DNA of 64,000 bases from Fidelibacterota bacterium SCGC AAA160-B08 (GTDB lineage: Bacteria > Fidelibacterota > Marinisomatia > Marinisomatales > Marinisomataceae), in NCBI GenBank assembly GCA_000402755.1, contig AQSD01000001.1:124001-188000 (forward strand). Direction: 5' to 3'. The first letter of the stretch is position 1. Every line of letters starts with the position of its first letter. Shown here in pieces: positions 26,156-34,832 of this stretch. The notes below the pieces were generated by a model. The model saw nothing but the letters and a program-made list of their open reading frames with translations, searched no databases and had not been told where the DNA came from. Position numbers and translations under genes: made by a program.

Positions 26156-27091
26156 TTATAACCCAGTTTCTTGGACAGTTTTTTTAACTTCTACGAGCGT
26201 ATTGTCTAGAGCATTTTTTTCTTCATCATTTAAATCAAATGTTAGAATATTTTCAACACCATCAGCACCAATTACAGTTGGGACACCAATAAAGTATCCA
26301 TCTACATCAAACTCACCTTCACATAGAGATGCACAAGGTATTACTCTTTTTTTATCTTTGACAAAACTTTCAATCATTTCTACTGCAGATTGAGCGGGAG
26401 CATAAAATGCAGAGCCCTTACCAAAAAGCTTAACTAATTCTCCACCTCCAAAGCGTGTTCTGTCTTCGATAGCTTTAATTGTATCTGCATCCAATAAAGA
26501 TGTTAATGGAACACCACCAACAGTTGCTAAGCGGCTTACTGGGACCATTGTATCTCCATGCCCACCAAGTACCATACATGTAACATCTTGAGATGACAGA
26601 TTGGTTGCTTCTGCGATGAATGATCTGAATCGGGCACTATCAAGTGCTCCAGCCATACCAACGACCTTATTTTTAGCGAATCCAGATACTTTATAAAAAG
26701 CATAGACCATAGCATCTAAAGGATTTGAAACCACTATTACAAAAGCGTTAGGAGCATGTAGTTTTACTTGCTCTGCAACATTTGTCATAATATCTAAATT
26801 TTTCTTTAATAAATCTTCACGATCCATTCCAGGTTGTCTCGGAAATCCTGCGGTGATGACAACAATATCAGAATCTTTAATTGAGGCAAAATCTGATGAA
26901 CCAGTTAGTTTAGCATCGTAGCCATCATGTGGAAGAAGTTGAGATATGTCTAAAGCCTTACCTTTGATAAAATTTTCTGCTTGAGGGATATCAATAATAA
27001 CAATGTCGCCTAATTCTTTTTGAGCAGAGAGTAGAGCAATATTACCACCGACTTGACCACCTCCGATTAATGCTATTTTTGGTCTAGCCAT
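26156..27091 (-). CDS. mdh: Malate dehydrogenase (LDH-like type)
   Basis: A 311-residue NAD-dependent dehydrogenase interconverting malate and oxaloacetate. The Rossmann motif is GGGQVGG (10-16). The substrate loop FPRQPGMDRED has Arg85 where lactate dehydrogenases carry Gln, which defines malate specificity. The catalytic His178 is in LGGHGDTMV. It belongs to the LDH-like MDH branch, common in FCB-group bacteria. It is located two bases after rpmA, an uncommon coupling of a TCA-cycle gene with a ribosomal protein operon. Confidence 0.95.
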   Translation of the reverse strand: MARPKIALIGGGQVGGNIALLSAQKELGDIVIIDIPQAENFIKGKALDISQLLPHDGYDAKLTGSSDFASIKDSDIVVITAGFPRQPGMDREDLLKKNLDIMTNVAEQVKLHAPNAFVIVVSNPLDAMVYAFYKVSGFAKNKVVGMAGALDSARFRSFIAEATNLSSQDVTCMVLGGHGDTMVPVSRLATVGGVPLTSLLDADTIKAIEDRTRFGGGELVKLFGKGSAFYAPAQSAVEMIESFVKDKKRVIPCASLCEGEFDVDGYFIGVPTVIGADGVENILTFDLNDEEKNALDNTLVEVKKTVQETGL

Positions 27092-27093
27092 TT

Positions 27094-27348
27094 TTAGTTA
27101 TGTTCGAGAACACTAACAAAGGTAGTGCTACCTTTTTTACTGAATTTTACTAAGCCAGGTGAGGTTGCAAATAGAGTATCATCATTTCCTCTTTTAACAT
27201 TTCGTCCAGGATGTACTTTAGTGCCTCTTTGTCTTATGATAATGCCGCCAGATAAGATTGATTGTCCGTCAGACATCTTTACGCCTAATCTTTGTGCATT
27301 GGAATCTCTTCCATTTCTTGAACTACCTTGTCCTTTTTTATGAGCCAT
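27094..27348 (-). CDS. rpmA: 50S ribosomal protein L27
   Basis: An 84-residue ribosomal protein near the peptidyl-transferase centre. The start [20 protein letters not shown] is typical of L27; there is no N-terminal extension of the Firmicutes type. [10 protein letters not shown] and the [10 protein letters not shown] end match the family. It follows rplU by 13 bases. Confidence 0.97.
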   Translation of the reverse strand: MAHKKGQGSSRNGRDSNAQRLGVKMSDGQSILSGGIIIRQRGTKVHPGRNVKRGNDDTLFATSPGLVKFSKKGSTTFVSVLEHN

Positions 27349-27361
27349 GAGTCCCTACCTT

Positions 27362-27808
27362 TTATTTTTTTTCCTCAACAACTTTTTTCTTAGCTGCTGG
27401 TTTCTTTTTTGGTGCAGCTGGTTTAGTAGTTTTAGCTGCGGCTTTCTTTTTTGGTGCAGCTGGTTTAGTAGTTTTAGCTGCTGCTTTGGCTTTTGATCCA
27501 ATAATAGATTGGATTTCTAGCATAGTTAAATCTTGTCTATGTCCATTTTTTCTTTGATACCCTTTTCTTCTCTTCTTTTTGATAATAGTCACTTTATTAG
27601 CTCGTTTATGCTCAAGCACTTTTACGCTAACTGTATATGTGTCTAGTTCTTTAGGGTTAAAAATATTGATATCTTCATTTGATATTGCTATTACATTATC
27701 AAATTTTACAGTTTTGCCTACTTCAATATCTATCTTAGAATCTACTAAGAGAGTATCGCCTTTAGCGACTTTATACTGCTTTCCATATATTTCTACAATT
27801 GCAAACAT
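27362..27808 (-). CDS. rplU: 50S ribosomal protein L21 with KA-rich tail
   Basis: A 148-residue large-subunit protein. Residues 1-105 are canonical L21 (FAIVEIYGKQYKVAKGD..., KKRRKGYQRKNGHRQD). The remaining residues form a Lys/Ala/Pro/Thr-rich tail that E. coli L21 (103 residues) lacks, including two copies of a 14-residue unit with TTKPAAPKKK. At the DNA level this is a 42-bp tandem repeat (27401-27484). It lies between rng and rpmA. Confidence 0.95.
   Translation of the reverse strand: MFAIVEIYGKQYKVAKGDTLLVDSKIDIEVGKTVKFDNVIAISNEDINIFNPKELDTYTVSVKVLEHKRANKVTIIKKKRRKGYQRKNGHRQDLTMLEIQSIIGSKAKAAAKTTKPAAPKKKAAAKTTKPAAPKKKPAAKKKVVEEKK
27401..27484 (-). repeat. 42-bp tandem repeat (2 copies) in rplU
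   Basis: Two adjacent 42-base copies (27401-27442 and 27443-27484) differ at about one position and encode a 14-residue Lys/Ala/Pro/Thr unit in the tail of L21. Confidence 0.85.
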
Positions 27809-27841
27809 AGCTTGGGAACTTAATAGCTAATTTATTGGTTA

Positions 27842-29344
27842 TCAAGTACCTATTTCATGAGTTATATCTGTTTCATCTGACATTCGAGTAAAGCGAAATA
27901 CGTTTTTACCCATTGAAATGTCGTCGATGACTTTTAGGTATACAAAATTTTTCCACATTAAGCTGATATAGTCTCTCTTTTTTTCTTCTTTTAAATAACG
28001 AGCAATCTCAGGGTTAAGATATAATTTTAATCTAATATCTCTATTTTTTTGTTTATAGTCACGTAGCCAATAATCAATTCTCGTTAAAAGAGTATCTTTT
28101 GATATAATTCTTCCATCTCCACTGCAGATATCACAGCGTTCAGTTAGAGAATCGATAATGCTTAAACCAGTTCGCTCTCTTGTCATTTCGAGAACTCCAA
28201 ATTCAGAAATTTCAGATACAGCTACTTTTGCTCTATCTCTTCTTAGTTCTTTCTTCATTTCAAGATAGACTTTTTTTCTATTTTCTGCATTTACCATGTC
28301 AATAAAGTCAATTAAAATTAAGCCTGATAAATGTCTTAATCTTAATTGTACTGCTACTTCTTTTGCTGCCTCTAAATTAATTTTTAACGAATTATCTTCA
28401 TGTGCTTTTTTACCTACAAATTTTCCACTATTTACATCTACGACTACCATTGCTTCAGTTCTTTCTATAATCAGATATGCTCCACTCTTTAGCCAAGCTT
28501 TTTTTCTCAATAGCTTAATCATATCATTATCGATACCTGTTTCTTTAAACAATGGGACTCTTTTGCGATAGTGTTGAAGAGCATCTCCAATATCTAATGC
28601 ATCGTCTTTAACCATTCGCTGTATTTTCTTGTAGTCATCTTTAGAGTCAACAACAATTTTTTCAACTTTATCGCTAATTAAATCTCTTAATACACTTGAT
28701 GTCATTTCTAAATCATTATGTATTACCGCTGGAGCTTCACTTTTTTCTGATAATTTCATTAGTCCATTATATTTTTCCTCTAGACTTGCATAATCATTTT
28801 GAATTTGCTGATCAGTCTTTCCCTCTGCTACGGTACGAATAATAATCCCTAGCCCATGCTTCTTCATATCAAATGCAATTTTTTTCAACCTTCTACGTTC
28901 GTAACGATCCTGCATTTTTTTTGATACCCCGACATATTTTGATTTAGGTATTAGAACAATAAAACGTCCTGCAATTGAAAGATTTGTAGTAACTCTAGCA
29001 CCTTTATTATCGAATGGCTCTTTTATTACTTGTACAATAATTTCTTGACCAGGAGATAATAATACATTGATTTCTTTTGAATTTTTAGATTTAGGTTTGC
29101 GGTCTGCAATTAATTCAGGATCTGAAATCTCAGAGAATGGTAAAAAAGCATTATTACCTTCGCCTATATTAACAAATGCAGCTTGCATTCCAGGAATGAC
29201 ATTTTCAACAACACCTTTATAGATATTACCAACTGTTCTTTCTTTTGATTCTTTGTCGACGTGGAGTTCAGCAAGCTTGCCGTTTTCTTTCACAGCAATC
29301 CTTGTTTCTCCTACACCTTTACTGATGTAAATTTCTTTTTTCAT
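27842..29344 (-). CDS. rng: Ribonuclease G/E family endoribonuclease
   Basis: About 500 residues. An S1 RNA-binding domain sits at the N-terminus (GNIYKGVVENVIPGMQAAFV, GNNAFLPFSEI). The catalytic domain carries DVNSGKFVG and FIDMV with the metal-binding Asp residues. The zinc-link motif appears as CDIC (after ERC), near residue 400. It acts in rRNA processing and mRNA decay. I place the start at 29344 (MKKEIYISKG) with GTAAGG upstream; a reading frame from 29389 would add 15 unrelated residues. It is the first gene of a five-gene minus-strand operon with rplU, rpmA, mdh and a secreted protein. Confidence 0.92.
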   Translation of the reverse strand: MKKEIYISKGVGETRIAVKENGKLAELHVDKESKERTVGNIYKGVVENVIPGMQAAFVNIGEGNNAFLPFSEISDPELIADRKPKSKNSKEINVLLSPGQEIIVQVIKEPFDNKGARVTTNLSIAGRFIVLIPKSKYVGVSKKMQDRYERRRLKKIAFDMKKHGLGIIIRTVAEGKTDQQIQNDYASLEEKYNGLMKLSEKSEAPAVIHNDLEMTSSVLRDLISDKVEKIVVDSKDDYKKIQRMVKDDALDIGDALQHYRKRVPLFKETGIDNDMIKLLRKKAWLKSGAYLIIERTEAMVVVDVNSGKFVGKKAHEDNSLKINLEAAKEVAVQLRLRHLSGLILIDFIDMVNAENRKKVYLEMKKELRRDRAKVAVSEISEFGVLEMTRERTGLSIIDSLTERCDICSGDGRIISKDTLLTRIDYWLRDYKQKNRDIRLKLYLNPEIARYLKEEKKRDYISLMWKNFVYLKVIDDISMGKNVFRFTRMSDETDITHEIGT

Positions 29345-29539
29345 AAAAGCCTTACTTTCATTATAGCTATATATATGTATATATAGCACATAGTTTAATT
29401 TTCTAATGAAATAAAGGAGAGAATACTAGGTATAAAAAAATTTATTAGTTTAAAATTATAAAAATAAAAAAAATAGTTAGTTTTTAATTTCTACCCTCAA
29501 TTTCATAACTAATTTAGCGATTTTTAACTTTAAAATACA

Positions 29540-29545
29540 TATAAT
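29540..29545 (+). promoter_or_regulatory. -10 box directly before the CysQ-like gene
   Basis: TATAAT ends 9 bases before the ATG at 29555. With the usual spacing the transcript would start two to three bases before the start codon. The -35 region is poor. There is no Shine-Dalgarno sequence. The 200-bp intergenic stretch upstream is otherwise AT-rich and without other visible features. Confidence 0.4.
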
Positions 29546-29554
29546 CTGACAATT

Positions 29555-30334
29555 ATGTTTAACGAAGAGCTAATAGCAGGGAAAGTAGCAGCAAGAAATG
29601 CTGGAAAAATTCTGATGAAGTATTTTTCTGATTCTAATAAACAGGTAAAATTTAAAAGCTTAGATAATCCCGTTACAATTGCTGATTACGAGGCAGATCA
29701 ATATATAGCAGATTTTATTGGAGGAGAATTTCCGGATGATGGATGGCTATCAGAAGAAACTGTCGATACAGAAGAGCGACTGAATAAGTCTCGCGTATGG
29801 ATTGTGGACCCATTGGACGGGACCAAAGAATTTATCGAAGGAGTACCGCATTTTTCAGTTAGTATTGCTCTAGTAGAAGATGGTTATCCTGTTATAGGCA
29901 TCGTTTATAATCCACATACACAGGAAATGTTCTATGCTGAAAAAGATAAAGGGGCATTTTTAAATGGAACAAAGGTTAGTATATCAAAAAAAGAACAATT
30001 AAAAGATGCTTCTATTGCAGTGAGTAGATCTGAGTATAGGAAAAAATTATGGGCAGAATATAGTGAAACATTCAATAAGATAGAGCCTATTGGTAGCGTT
30101 GCTTACAAGCTGGGACTAGTTGGAGCAAACAAATATGATATTTTTTCGACACTTGCTCCAAAAAATGAATGGGATATTTGTGCAGGAGACTGTATTGTTA
30201 GGGAGTCTGGTGGATTCGTGAAAACTATCAATGGAAAAAATATTATTTACAATCAAAAGAAAACTCTTGTGACAGACCCCATAATTGCCACAAATTCTAT
30301 ATTATTTAACAGCATTTCAGACCTATTATATTAG
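29555..30334 (+). CDS. Inositol-monophosphatase family phosphatase, CysQ-like
   Basis: A 259-residue Li-sensitive phosphatase. The metal motifs are SEET (about 69-72), WIVDPLDGTKEFI (about 85-97) and WDICAGDCIVRESGG near the C-terminus. The phrase DPLDGTKEF and the SVAYKLGLV...WD arrangement best match CysQ, which removes the 3'-phosphate from 3'-phosphoadenosine 5'-phosphate. Histidinol-phosphatase or inositol phosphatase are the alternatives. It is 39 bases upstream of the glutaryl-CoA dehydrogenase gene. Confidence 0.83.
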   Translation: MFNEELIAGKVAARNAGKILMKYFSDSNKQVKFKSLDNPVTIADYEADQYIADFIGGEFPDDGWLSEETVDTEERLNKSRVWIVDPLDGTKEFIEGVPHFSVSIALVEDGYPVIGIVYNPHTQEMFYAEKDKGAFLNGTKVSISKKEQLKDASIAVSRSEYRKKLWAEYSETFNKIEPIGSVAYKLGLVGANKYDIFSTLAPKNEWDICAGDCIVRESGGFVKTINGKNIIYNQKKTLVTDPIIATNSILFNSISDLLY

Positions 30335-30373
30335 ATAAGACTTATAAAATTTTAAAAAAACGGAAAGACATAA

Positions 30374-31543
30374 ATGAAATATATTGGCCCAGATTTTTGC
30401 AACATCAATTCTTTGTTAACTGACGAAGAGCTCTTAATCCAAAAAACAGCAAATCAATTTGTTACTGAGGAGTTTAATCCTATTGTGAATGAATATTATG
30501 AAAAAGGATCCTTTCCTATGGATTTAATTCCAAAAATGGGAGAGCTAGGATTTTTTGGCGCTACGTTGCCTAAAAAATATGGAGGAAGTGAAATAACTAG
30601 TACTGCCTATGGATTGATAATGCAAGAGCTTGAAAAGGGAGATTCAGGGCTAAGGTCAGTATGTAGTGTTCAAGGTTCACTGGTAATGTTTCCTATCTAT
30701 AAATATGGAACAGATAAACAAAAAGAAAAATGGTTACCATTACTAGCTGCTGGGAAAAAAATAGGATGTTTTGGACTTACAGAATCAAACCATGGTTCAG
30801 ATCCATCTGGAATGCTTACAAGGGCAAAGCGAGATGGAGATGATTGGATTATTAATGGCTCAAAGATGTGGATTACGAATGGCTCCATTGCAGATATTGC
30901 AGTAGTATGGGCTAGAGATGAAGATAATATTATTCGAGGCTTTTTATTAGAAAAGGGAATGGATGGGTTCAGCTCATCTGATATTCACGGAAAAATGAGC
31001 TTAAGAGCATCAATTACTTCAGAATTATTTATGAAAGATGTTAGAGTTTCGGATGCAAATAGACTGCCAGATATTGAAGGTTTAAAAGGGCCTCTTTCAT
31101 GCTTAACTCAGGCTAGATATTCAATTGCTTGGGGAGTTATCGGGGCAGCTATCGATTGCTATGAAGTAGCATTAAGCTATAGTAAAGATAGAAAGCAATT
31201 TTCAAAACCAATTGCTGGTTTTCAACTTACCCAACAAAAATTAGTTTATATGATTGAAGAAATTACTAAAGCTCAACTTCTTGCTTTGCAGCTAGCTAGG
31301 CTTAAAGATAGTGGAGATTTAGAGCCTGCACATATATCGCTTGGAAAAAAGAATAATGTCGCAATCGCTAGAAAATGTGCACAATTAGGAAGAGAAATTC
31401 TTGGTGGAAATGGCATAATGGACGATTATCCAATGATGAGGCATATGATGAATCTAGAAACTGTTTATACTTATGAAGGAACTCATGAGATACATACACT
31501 TATTATAGGCCAAAAAATTACTGGCATACCTGCTTTTGAATAA
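30374..31543 (+). CDS. gcdH: Glutaryl-CoA dehydrogenase
   Basis: A 389-residue acyl-CoA dehydrogenase. Sequence blocks SGLRSVCSVQGSLVM, GCFGLTESNHGSDPSGM, SKMWITNGSIADIAVVWAR and FLLEKGMDGFS track the glutaryl-CoA dehydrogenase branch closely. The catalytic base is Glu368 in TYEGTHEIH. The enzyme oxidises and decarboxylates glutaryl-CoA from lysine and tryptophan breakdown, passing electrons to ETF; etfBA and a membrane ETF dehydrogenase are encoded 5 kb away. GGAAAG precedes the ATG. The 3' end overlaps the convergent birA by 26 bases. Confidence 0.93.
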   Translation: MKYIGPDFCNINSLLTDEELLIQKTANQFVTEEFNPIVNEYYEKGSFPMDLIPKMGELGFFGATLPKKYGGSEITSTAYGLIMQELEKGDSGLRSVCSVQGSLVMFPIYKYGTDKQKEKWLPLLAAGKKIGCFGLTESNHGSDPSGMLTRAKRDGDDWIINGSKMWITNGSIADIAVVWARDEDNIIRGFLLEKGMDGFSSSDIHGKMSLRASITSELFMKDVRVSDANRLPDIEGLKGPLSCLTQARYSIAWGVIGAAIDCYEVALSYSKDRKQFSKPIAGFQLTQQKLVYMIEEITKAQLLALQLARLKDSGDLEPAHISLGKKNNVAIARKCAQLGREILGGNGIMDDYPMMRHMMNLETVYTYEGTHEIHTLIIGQKITGIPAFE

Positions 31544-32123
31544 TAGGATCAATAGTATCAATAATTAGTTTTAGTAATTTTTCTCGATTGACTTCTTTTT
31601 TTGTCTCAAGGAAAATTGAAGTACTACTTACCTTTGCTTCTTTATCAATTGTCTTGATATCTATAATAGAATTAACATTCATTCCAATGCTTAGGGCTTG
31701 ATGAGGCATTTTTTCTGATTTACCAGTTTGGATGTTGGATAGTAATATCCCAATAATCTTCTTGTTATTTGTATAGATATCATTTGGATATTTTATTTTT
31801 CCTTGGATATTATATGTAGATAAAACCTCTACCATCGCAATACAGCATTGGTCAACAAGCTCTTGTCCAAAATGATTATTCTGACCTAATATAATACTAA
31901 AAGTTAAATCTTTATATGGAGTTGAAATCCATTGTTTCCCATGCGTCCCCTTTCCATGAGTTTGATTGTCAGTAATAACTATTTTTCCAACATCATGTAT
32001 TTGACAATTTTTATCTAGAGCAATACTTAAAGTAGATTCGATAGACTCTCTATAGATAATAGAATCTGAACCACTTAAAATCCACTTTGTATGAAAAAGT
32101 ATACTTTTATAGTCTAGCTGCAA
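31518..32123 (-). CDS. birA: Biotin--[acetyl-CoA carboxylase] ligase (BirA)
   Basis: A 201-residue monofunctional biotin protein ligase that adenylates biotin and attaches it to carboxylase carrier domains. The biotinyl-AMP loop is THGKGTHGKQW and the catalytic-Lys segment is KYPNDIY (KWPND in the family), with GILLSN following. There is no N-terminal helix-turn-helix, so it does not act as a repressor. The C-terminal domain is short relative to E. coli BirA. It starts ten bases inside the end of the LysM gene and ends within gcdH on the other strand. Confidence 0.88.
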   Translation of the reverse strand: MQLDYKSILFHTKWILSGSDSIIYRESIESTLSIALDKNCQIHDVGKIVITDNQTHGKGTHGKQWISTPYKDLTFSIILGQNNHFGQELVDQCCIAMVEVLSTYNIQGKIKYPNDIYTNNKKIIGILLSNIQTGKSEKMPHQALSIGMNVNSIIDIKTIDKEAKVSSTSIFLETKKEVNREKLLKLIIDTIDPIIQKQVCQ

Positions 32124-32683
32124 GGATCTAGTTTTTTTCTCATCTGAAAAGTAGCCCCTGGCTGTAATACTCCATTATTATCTTTGATAATATTTGCATT
32201 ATCCATATAAATAACAACCCATGCTAGTTCATCGTTATATATTTTTTCAGCTAAGCTCCATGCAGTGTCACCTGACTGAATAGTATACTCAAAAAATTCT
32301 AATTCACAATTTTTTGCTTCAGCAGCATCTCTTTTTAGAGATAAGAAGTTATAAGGATATATTCTATCTGGATTCGGACCAATTTCTTGTTTATTCCATT
32401 CATATATTTCTCTCCACATAGAAGAATCACCATATTCTCTAGCAGCAATCTTAATTAAATAGTCACCTCTCTTAATCATGTATGGTTCGAACACAGTTAC
32501 TGGCAATGGGGGAGATTCAGGTTCTTGAATAGTAAAGGTTTCTACTGAAACTTCTTGCTTAACTACCTCTTCTGCTCGGTCAGGTGTTTCTTGTACAGCA
32601 ACTTCATTTCCAACATTTGGTATAGTTCCTGAGCAATTAATAATTAGTAAAGCACTCAGCAGTAAAATTTTTGTATTATTCAT
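32114..32683 (-). CDS. LysM-domain lipoprotein
   Basis: About 189 residues. The lipobox region IINC gives a lipidated Cys near residue 14. A Glu/Pro-rich linker leads to two LysM-type modules, one beginning YMIKRGDYLIKIAAREYG and one YTIQSGDTAWSLAEKIY. These bind peptidoglycan GlcNAc. I place the start at 32683 (MNNTKILLL) with GAGG five bases upstream; the longer frame from 32776 adds 31 residues without a usable signal peptide. It lies between methylmalonyl-CoA mutase and birA in a minus-strand cluster without obvious functional link. Confidence 0.85.
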   Translation of the reverse strand: MNNTKILLLSALLIINCSGTIPNVGNEVAVQETPDRAEEVVKQEVSVETFTIQEPESPPLPVTVFEPYMIKRGDYLIKIAAREYGDSSMWREIYEWNKQEIGPNPDRIYPYNFLSLKRDAAEAKNCELEFFEYTIQSGDTAWSLAEKIYNDELAWVVIYMDNANIIKDNNGVLQPGATFQMRKKLDPCS

Positions 32684-32756
32684 ATTGTCCTCATTTTTAG
32701 TTTCTCTAATTAATGTTATTAATTTTATTATAGAATGTTCCTTATTTTTTTTATAA

Positions 32757-34241
32757 TTATAAAGAATATTCTCCAAATACTTTTTTCAAGGAATGAGATA
32801 TTTCTCCTAGAGTACATTTGTTATCACTACATGCTATAATATATGGCATTAAATTTTCGTCAGTTTTTGCTTTTTCTTCAAGCAATACAAGAGACTTATT
32901 AGCATCGGCTTGGTTACGAGATGATTTAAAATTTTTAACGACTAACAATCTGTCTTCTTCAACCAATTCTGTAATATTTTTTTCTTCTAAAGATTCTTTG
33001 TTTATAAATTTATTAACTCCTATTACAACTGCTTTTTTATCATCCAAATCATTTTGAAACTTTATTGACGATTCAGCAATTTCATTTTGAATAGTTCCAT
33101 CTTGAATAAGTTTTTCAACTCCACCTTTTTCTAAGATATCATTAATCTTAATATTCACCTCTCTTACCATATCCTTAGTCATAGTGTCTACTAAAGAGCT
33201 ATCTCCAATAGGATCAACAAATTCTGGAATTCCGCTTTCATGCGCAATTACCTGTTGTATTCTCAATGCTGATAAAGCATTCTTTTCAGATGGAAGACTT
33301 AGAGCTTCATCTTTTCCATTAGTATGAATTGATTGCGCCCCACCTAGTACTGCAGCGAGACTTTGAAGCGTTGTTCTTGGAGTATTATTCTCAATTTGCT
33401 GTGCTGTCAGAGTCGATCCTGCAGTCTGTACATGGAACCGACAGAGTTGAGATTTGATATTATCTATTTTAAATCTATCTCTAACAATATGAGCCCATAT
33501 TTCTCTTGCTGCTCTAAATTTTGAAATTTCTTCGAAAAAATTTCGGTGAGAATTGAAGAAGAATGATATTTGAGTTGTTAGTTTTTCAATATCAATATTA
33601 GCTGCTCTCGCAGTTTCTAAATAAGTAATAGCATTGGCAAATGTAAAAGCTAGTTCTTGCACGGCTGTACTTCCAGCTTCTCTTATGTGATATCCTGATA
33701 CAGATATAGAATTCCAATTTGGTAAGTTGTCTTGACAGTACTCAAATACGTCAGTTGTTAAGCGCAAAGAAGAATTGATGGGGAATATGTATGTCCCTCT
33801 GGCTATATATTCTTTTAGTATATCATTTTGAAGAGTGCCTCTTAATTTTTCTAGAGAGTACCCTCTTTTTTTAGCCAATGATATATAAAACGCTAATAAT
33901 ATTGATGCAGTAGAATTAATGGTCATAGACAAAGAGACTTCTTCTAAATTGATTTTATTGAATAGAGCCTCAATATCTGCTGAGGTCGAAATTGGTACTC
34001 CAGACTTACCTATTTCTCCAAAAGACATTTCATCATCGGAATCATAACCCATTTGCGTGGGCAAATCGAATGCAACCGATAATCCACTTACACCACTTTC
34101 TAGTAATGACTGATATCTTTTATTTGATTCAGATACAGATGAAAAACCTGCATACTGTCTCATAGTCCACAACCTATTGCGGTACATATCCTTATAGATA
34201 CCTTTAGTAAATGGAAATTTTCCTATTTTTTTATTTGACAT
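32757..34241 (-). CDS. Methylmalonyl-CoA mutase, large (catalytic) subunit
   Basis: A 494-residue acyl-CoA mutase catalytic barrel. RLWTMRQYAGFSS, GLSVAFDLPTQMGYDSD, SMTINSTA, GTLQNDILKEYIARGTYIFP and SGYHIREAGST are classic. LGGAQSIHTNGKDEAL and DPIGDSSLVD close the barrel. An Arg is kept in SSLRL, where methylmalonyl-CoA mutases, unlike isobutyryl-CoA mutases, are expected to have one; this suggests methylmalonyl/succinyl specificity. The cobalamin-binding domain is absent, so a separate small subunit must exist elsewhere. The enzyme links propionate-type carbon to succinyl-CoA. An upstream AGG precedes the ATG. Confidence in the family is high, specificity moderate. Confidence 0.9.
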   Translation of the reverse strand: MSNKKIGKFPFTKGIYKDMYRNRLWTMRQYAGFSSVSESNKRYQSLLESGVSGLSVAFDLPTQMGYDSDDEMSFGEIGKSGVPISTSADIEALFNKINLEEVSLSMTINSTASILLAFYISLAKKRGYSLEKLRGTLQNDILKEYIARGTYIFPINSSLRLTTDVFEYCQDNLPNWNSISVSGYHIREAGSTAVQELAFTFANAITYLETARAANIDIEKLTTQISFFFNSHRNFFEEISKFRAAREIWAHIVRDRFKIDNIKSQLCRFHVQTAGSTLTAQQIENNTPRTTLQSLAAVLGGAQSIHTNGKDEALSLPSEKNALSALRIQQVIAHESGIPEFVDPIGDSSLVDTMTKDMVREVNIKINDILEKGGVEKLIQDGTIQNEIAESSIKFQNDLDDKKAVVIGVNKFINKESLEEKNITELVEEDRLLVVKNFKSSRNQADANKSLVLLEEKAKTDENLMPYIIACSDNKCTLGEISHSLKKVFGEYSL

Positions 34242-34307
34242 GATTTAACCTAATTTAATTCTAAAATCAGTATTGTAATTAATGAATTTTAACTAACATA
34301 TACTATT

Positions 34308-34832
34308 ATGGAGTATTCAAGAGCAGAAAAAATAAAATATTGGTGGCGATATAAGAACTATTTTACCAATCAATCTCAAAAATATGAGTATTCTACAGCT
34401 CAAAAAGGATCTATTTTAATAGTACTTCCAGATGGAGAAGTTGCATTTGATTTAGCAAATCTTTTTTTAGAAAAAATTCAAAATAACGATGTCAAAGTTA
34501 ATTTTTTAGTTAAAGACTCTCTGATTAATTTTTATCCAATAGAATTGAGCAAGTCAGCATTATTATTTTCTTATAAAGATATTAATTCTTTGGGCGTTCC
34601 TACTGATCAGTTTGTAAAAAAAATCAAAGAAATGAGTCATGAGAATATGATTGATCTAAATATTAATTTTAGTCGTTTTTCTTCATTCCTTTTAAGGGCA
34701 TGTCATCCAAAAGTAAGAATGGGTTTTAGTTATGATAATTCAAAAAAATATTATAATGTTATACTTGATACAAATTATCAAAGAGATTTAGAAGGAACAT
34801 TTACTATGATTCAACAGTTTATAAAAATATAA
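34308..34832 (+). CDS. Heptosyltransferase-like N-terminal-domain protein (DUF6913-like)
   Basis: A 174-residue protein that I recognise only tentatively. It has alternating strands and helices as in the first Rossmann half of glycosyltransferase family 9: a strand SILIVLPDG, then DLANLFLEKI, VNFLVKDSL, and near the end MIDLNINFSRFSSFLLRAC followed by KVRMGFSYD, the strand-turn that precedes the sugar-nucleotide half in heptosyltransferases. The nucleotide-binding half is missing. It resembles the Bacteroidetes family DUF6913. The stop overlaps the start of the GlmU-like gene by one base, so the two are probably coupled. Confidence 0.55.
   Translation: MEYSRAEKIKYWWRYKNYFTNQSQKYEYSTAQKGSILIVLPDGEVAFDLANLFLEKIQNNDVKVNFLVKDSLINFYPIELSKSALLFSYKDINSLGVPTDQFVKKIKEMSHENMIDLNINFSRFSSFLLRACHPKVRMGFSYDNSKKYYNVILDTNYQRDLEGTFTMIQQFIKI

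Noticed and set aside
26156..27091. Lactate dehydrogenase
   Set aside because: Arg85 in the substrate loop is characteristic of malate dehydrogenase.
29345..29389. 15-residue N-terminal extension of RNase G
   Set aside because: The extra residues do not resemble the family, and MKKEIYISKG is preceded by a usable ribosome site.
32684..32776. Extended start for the LysM protein
   Set aside because: It would hide the lipoprotein signal peptide; GAGG precedes the inner ATG.
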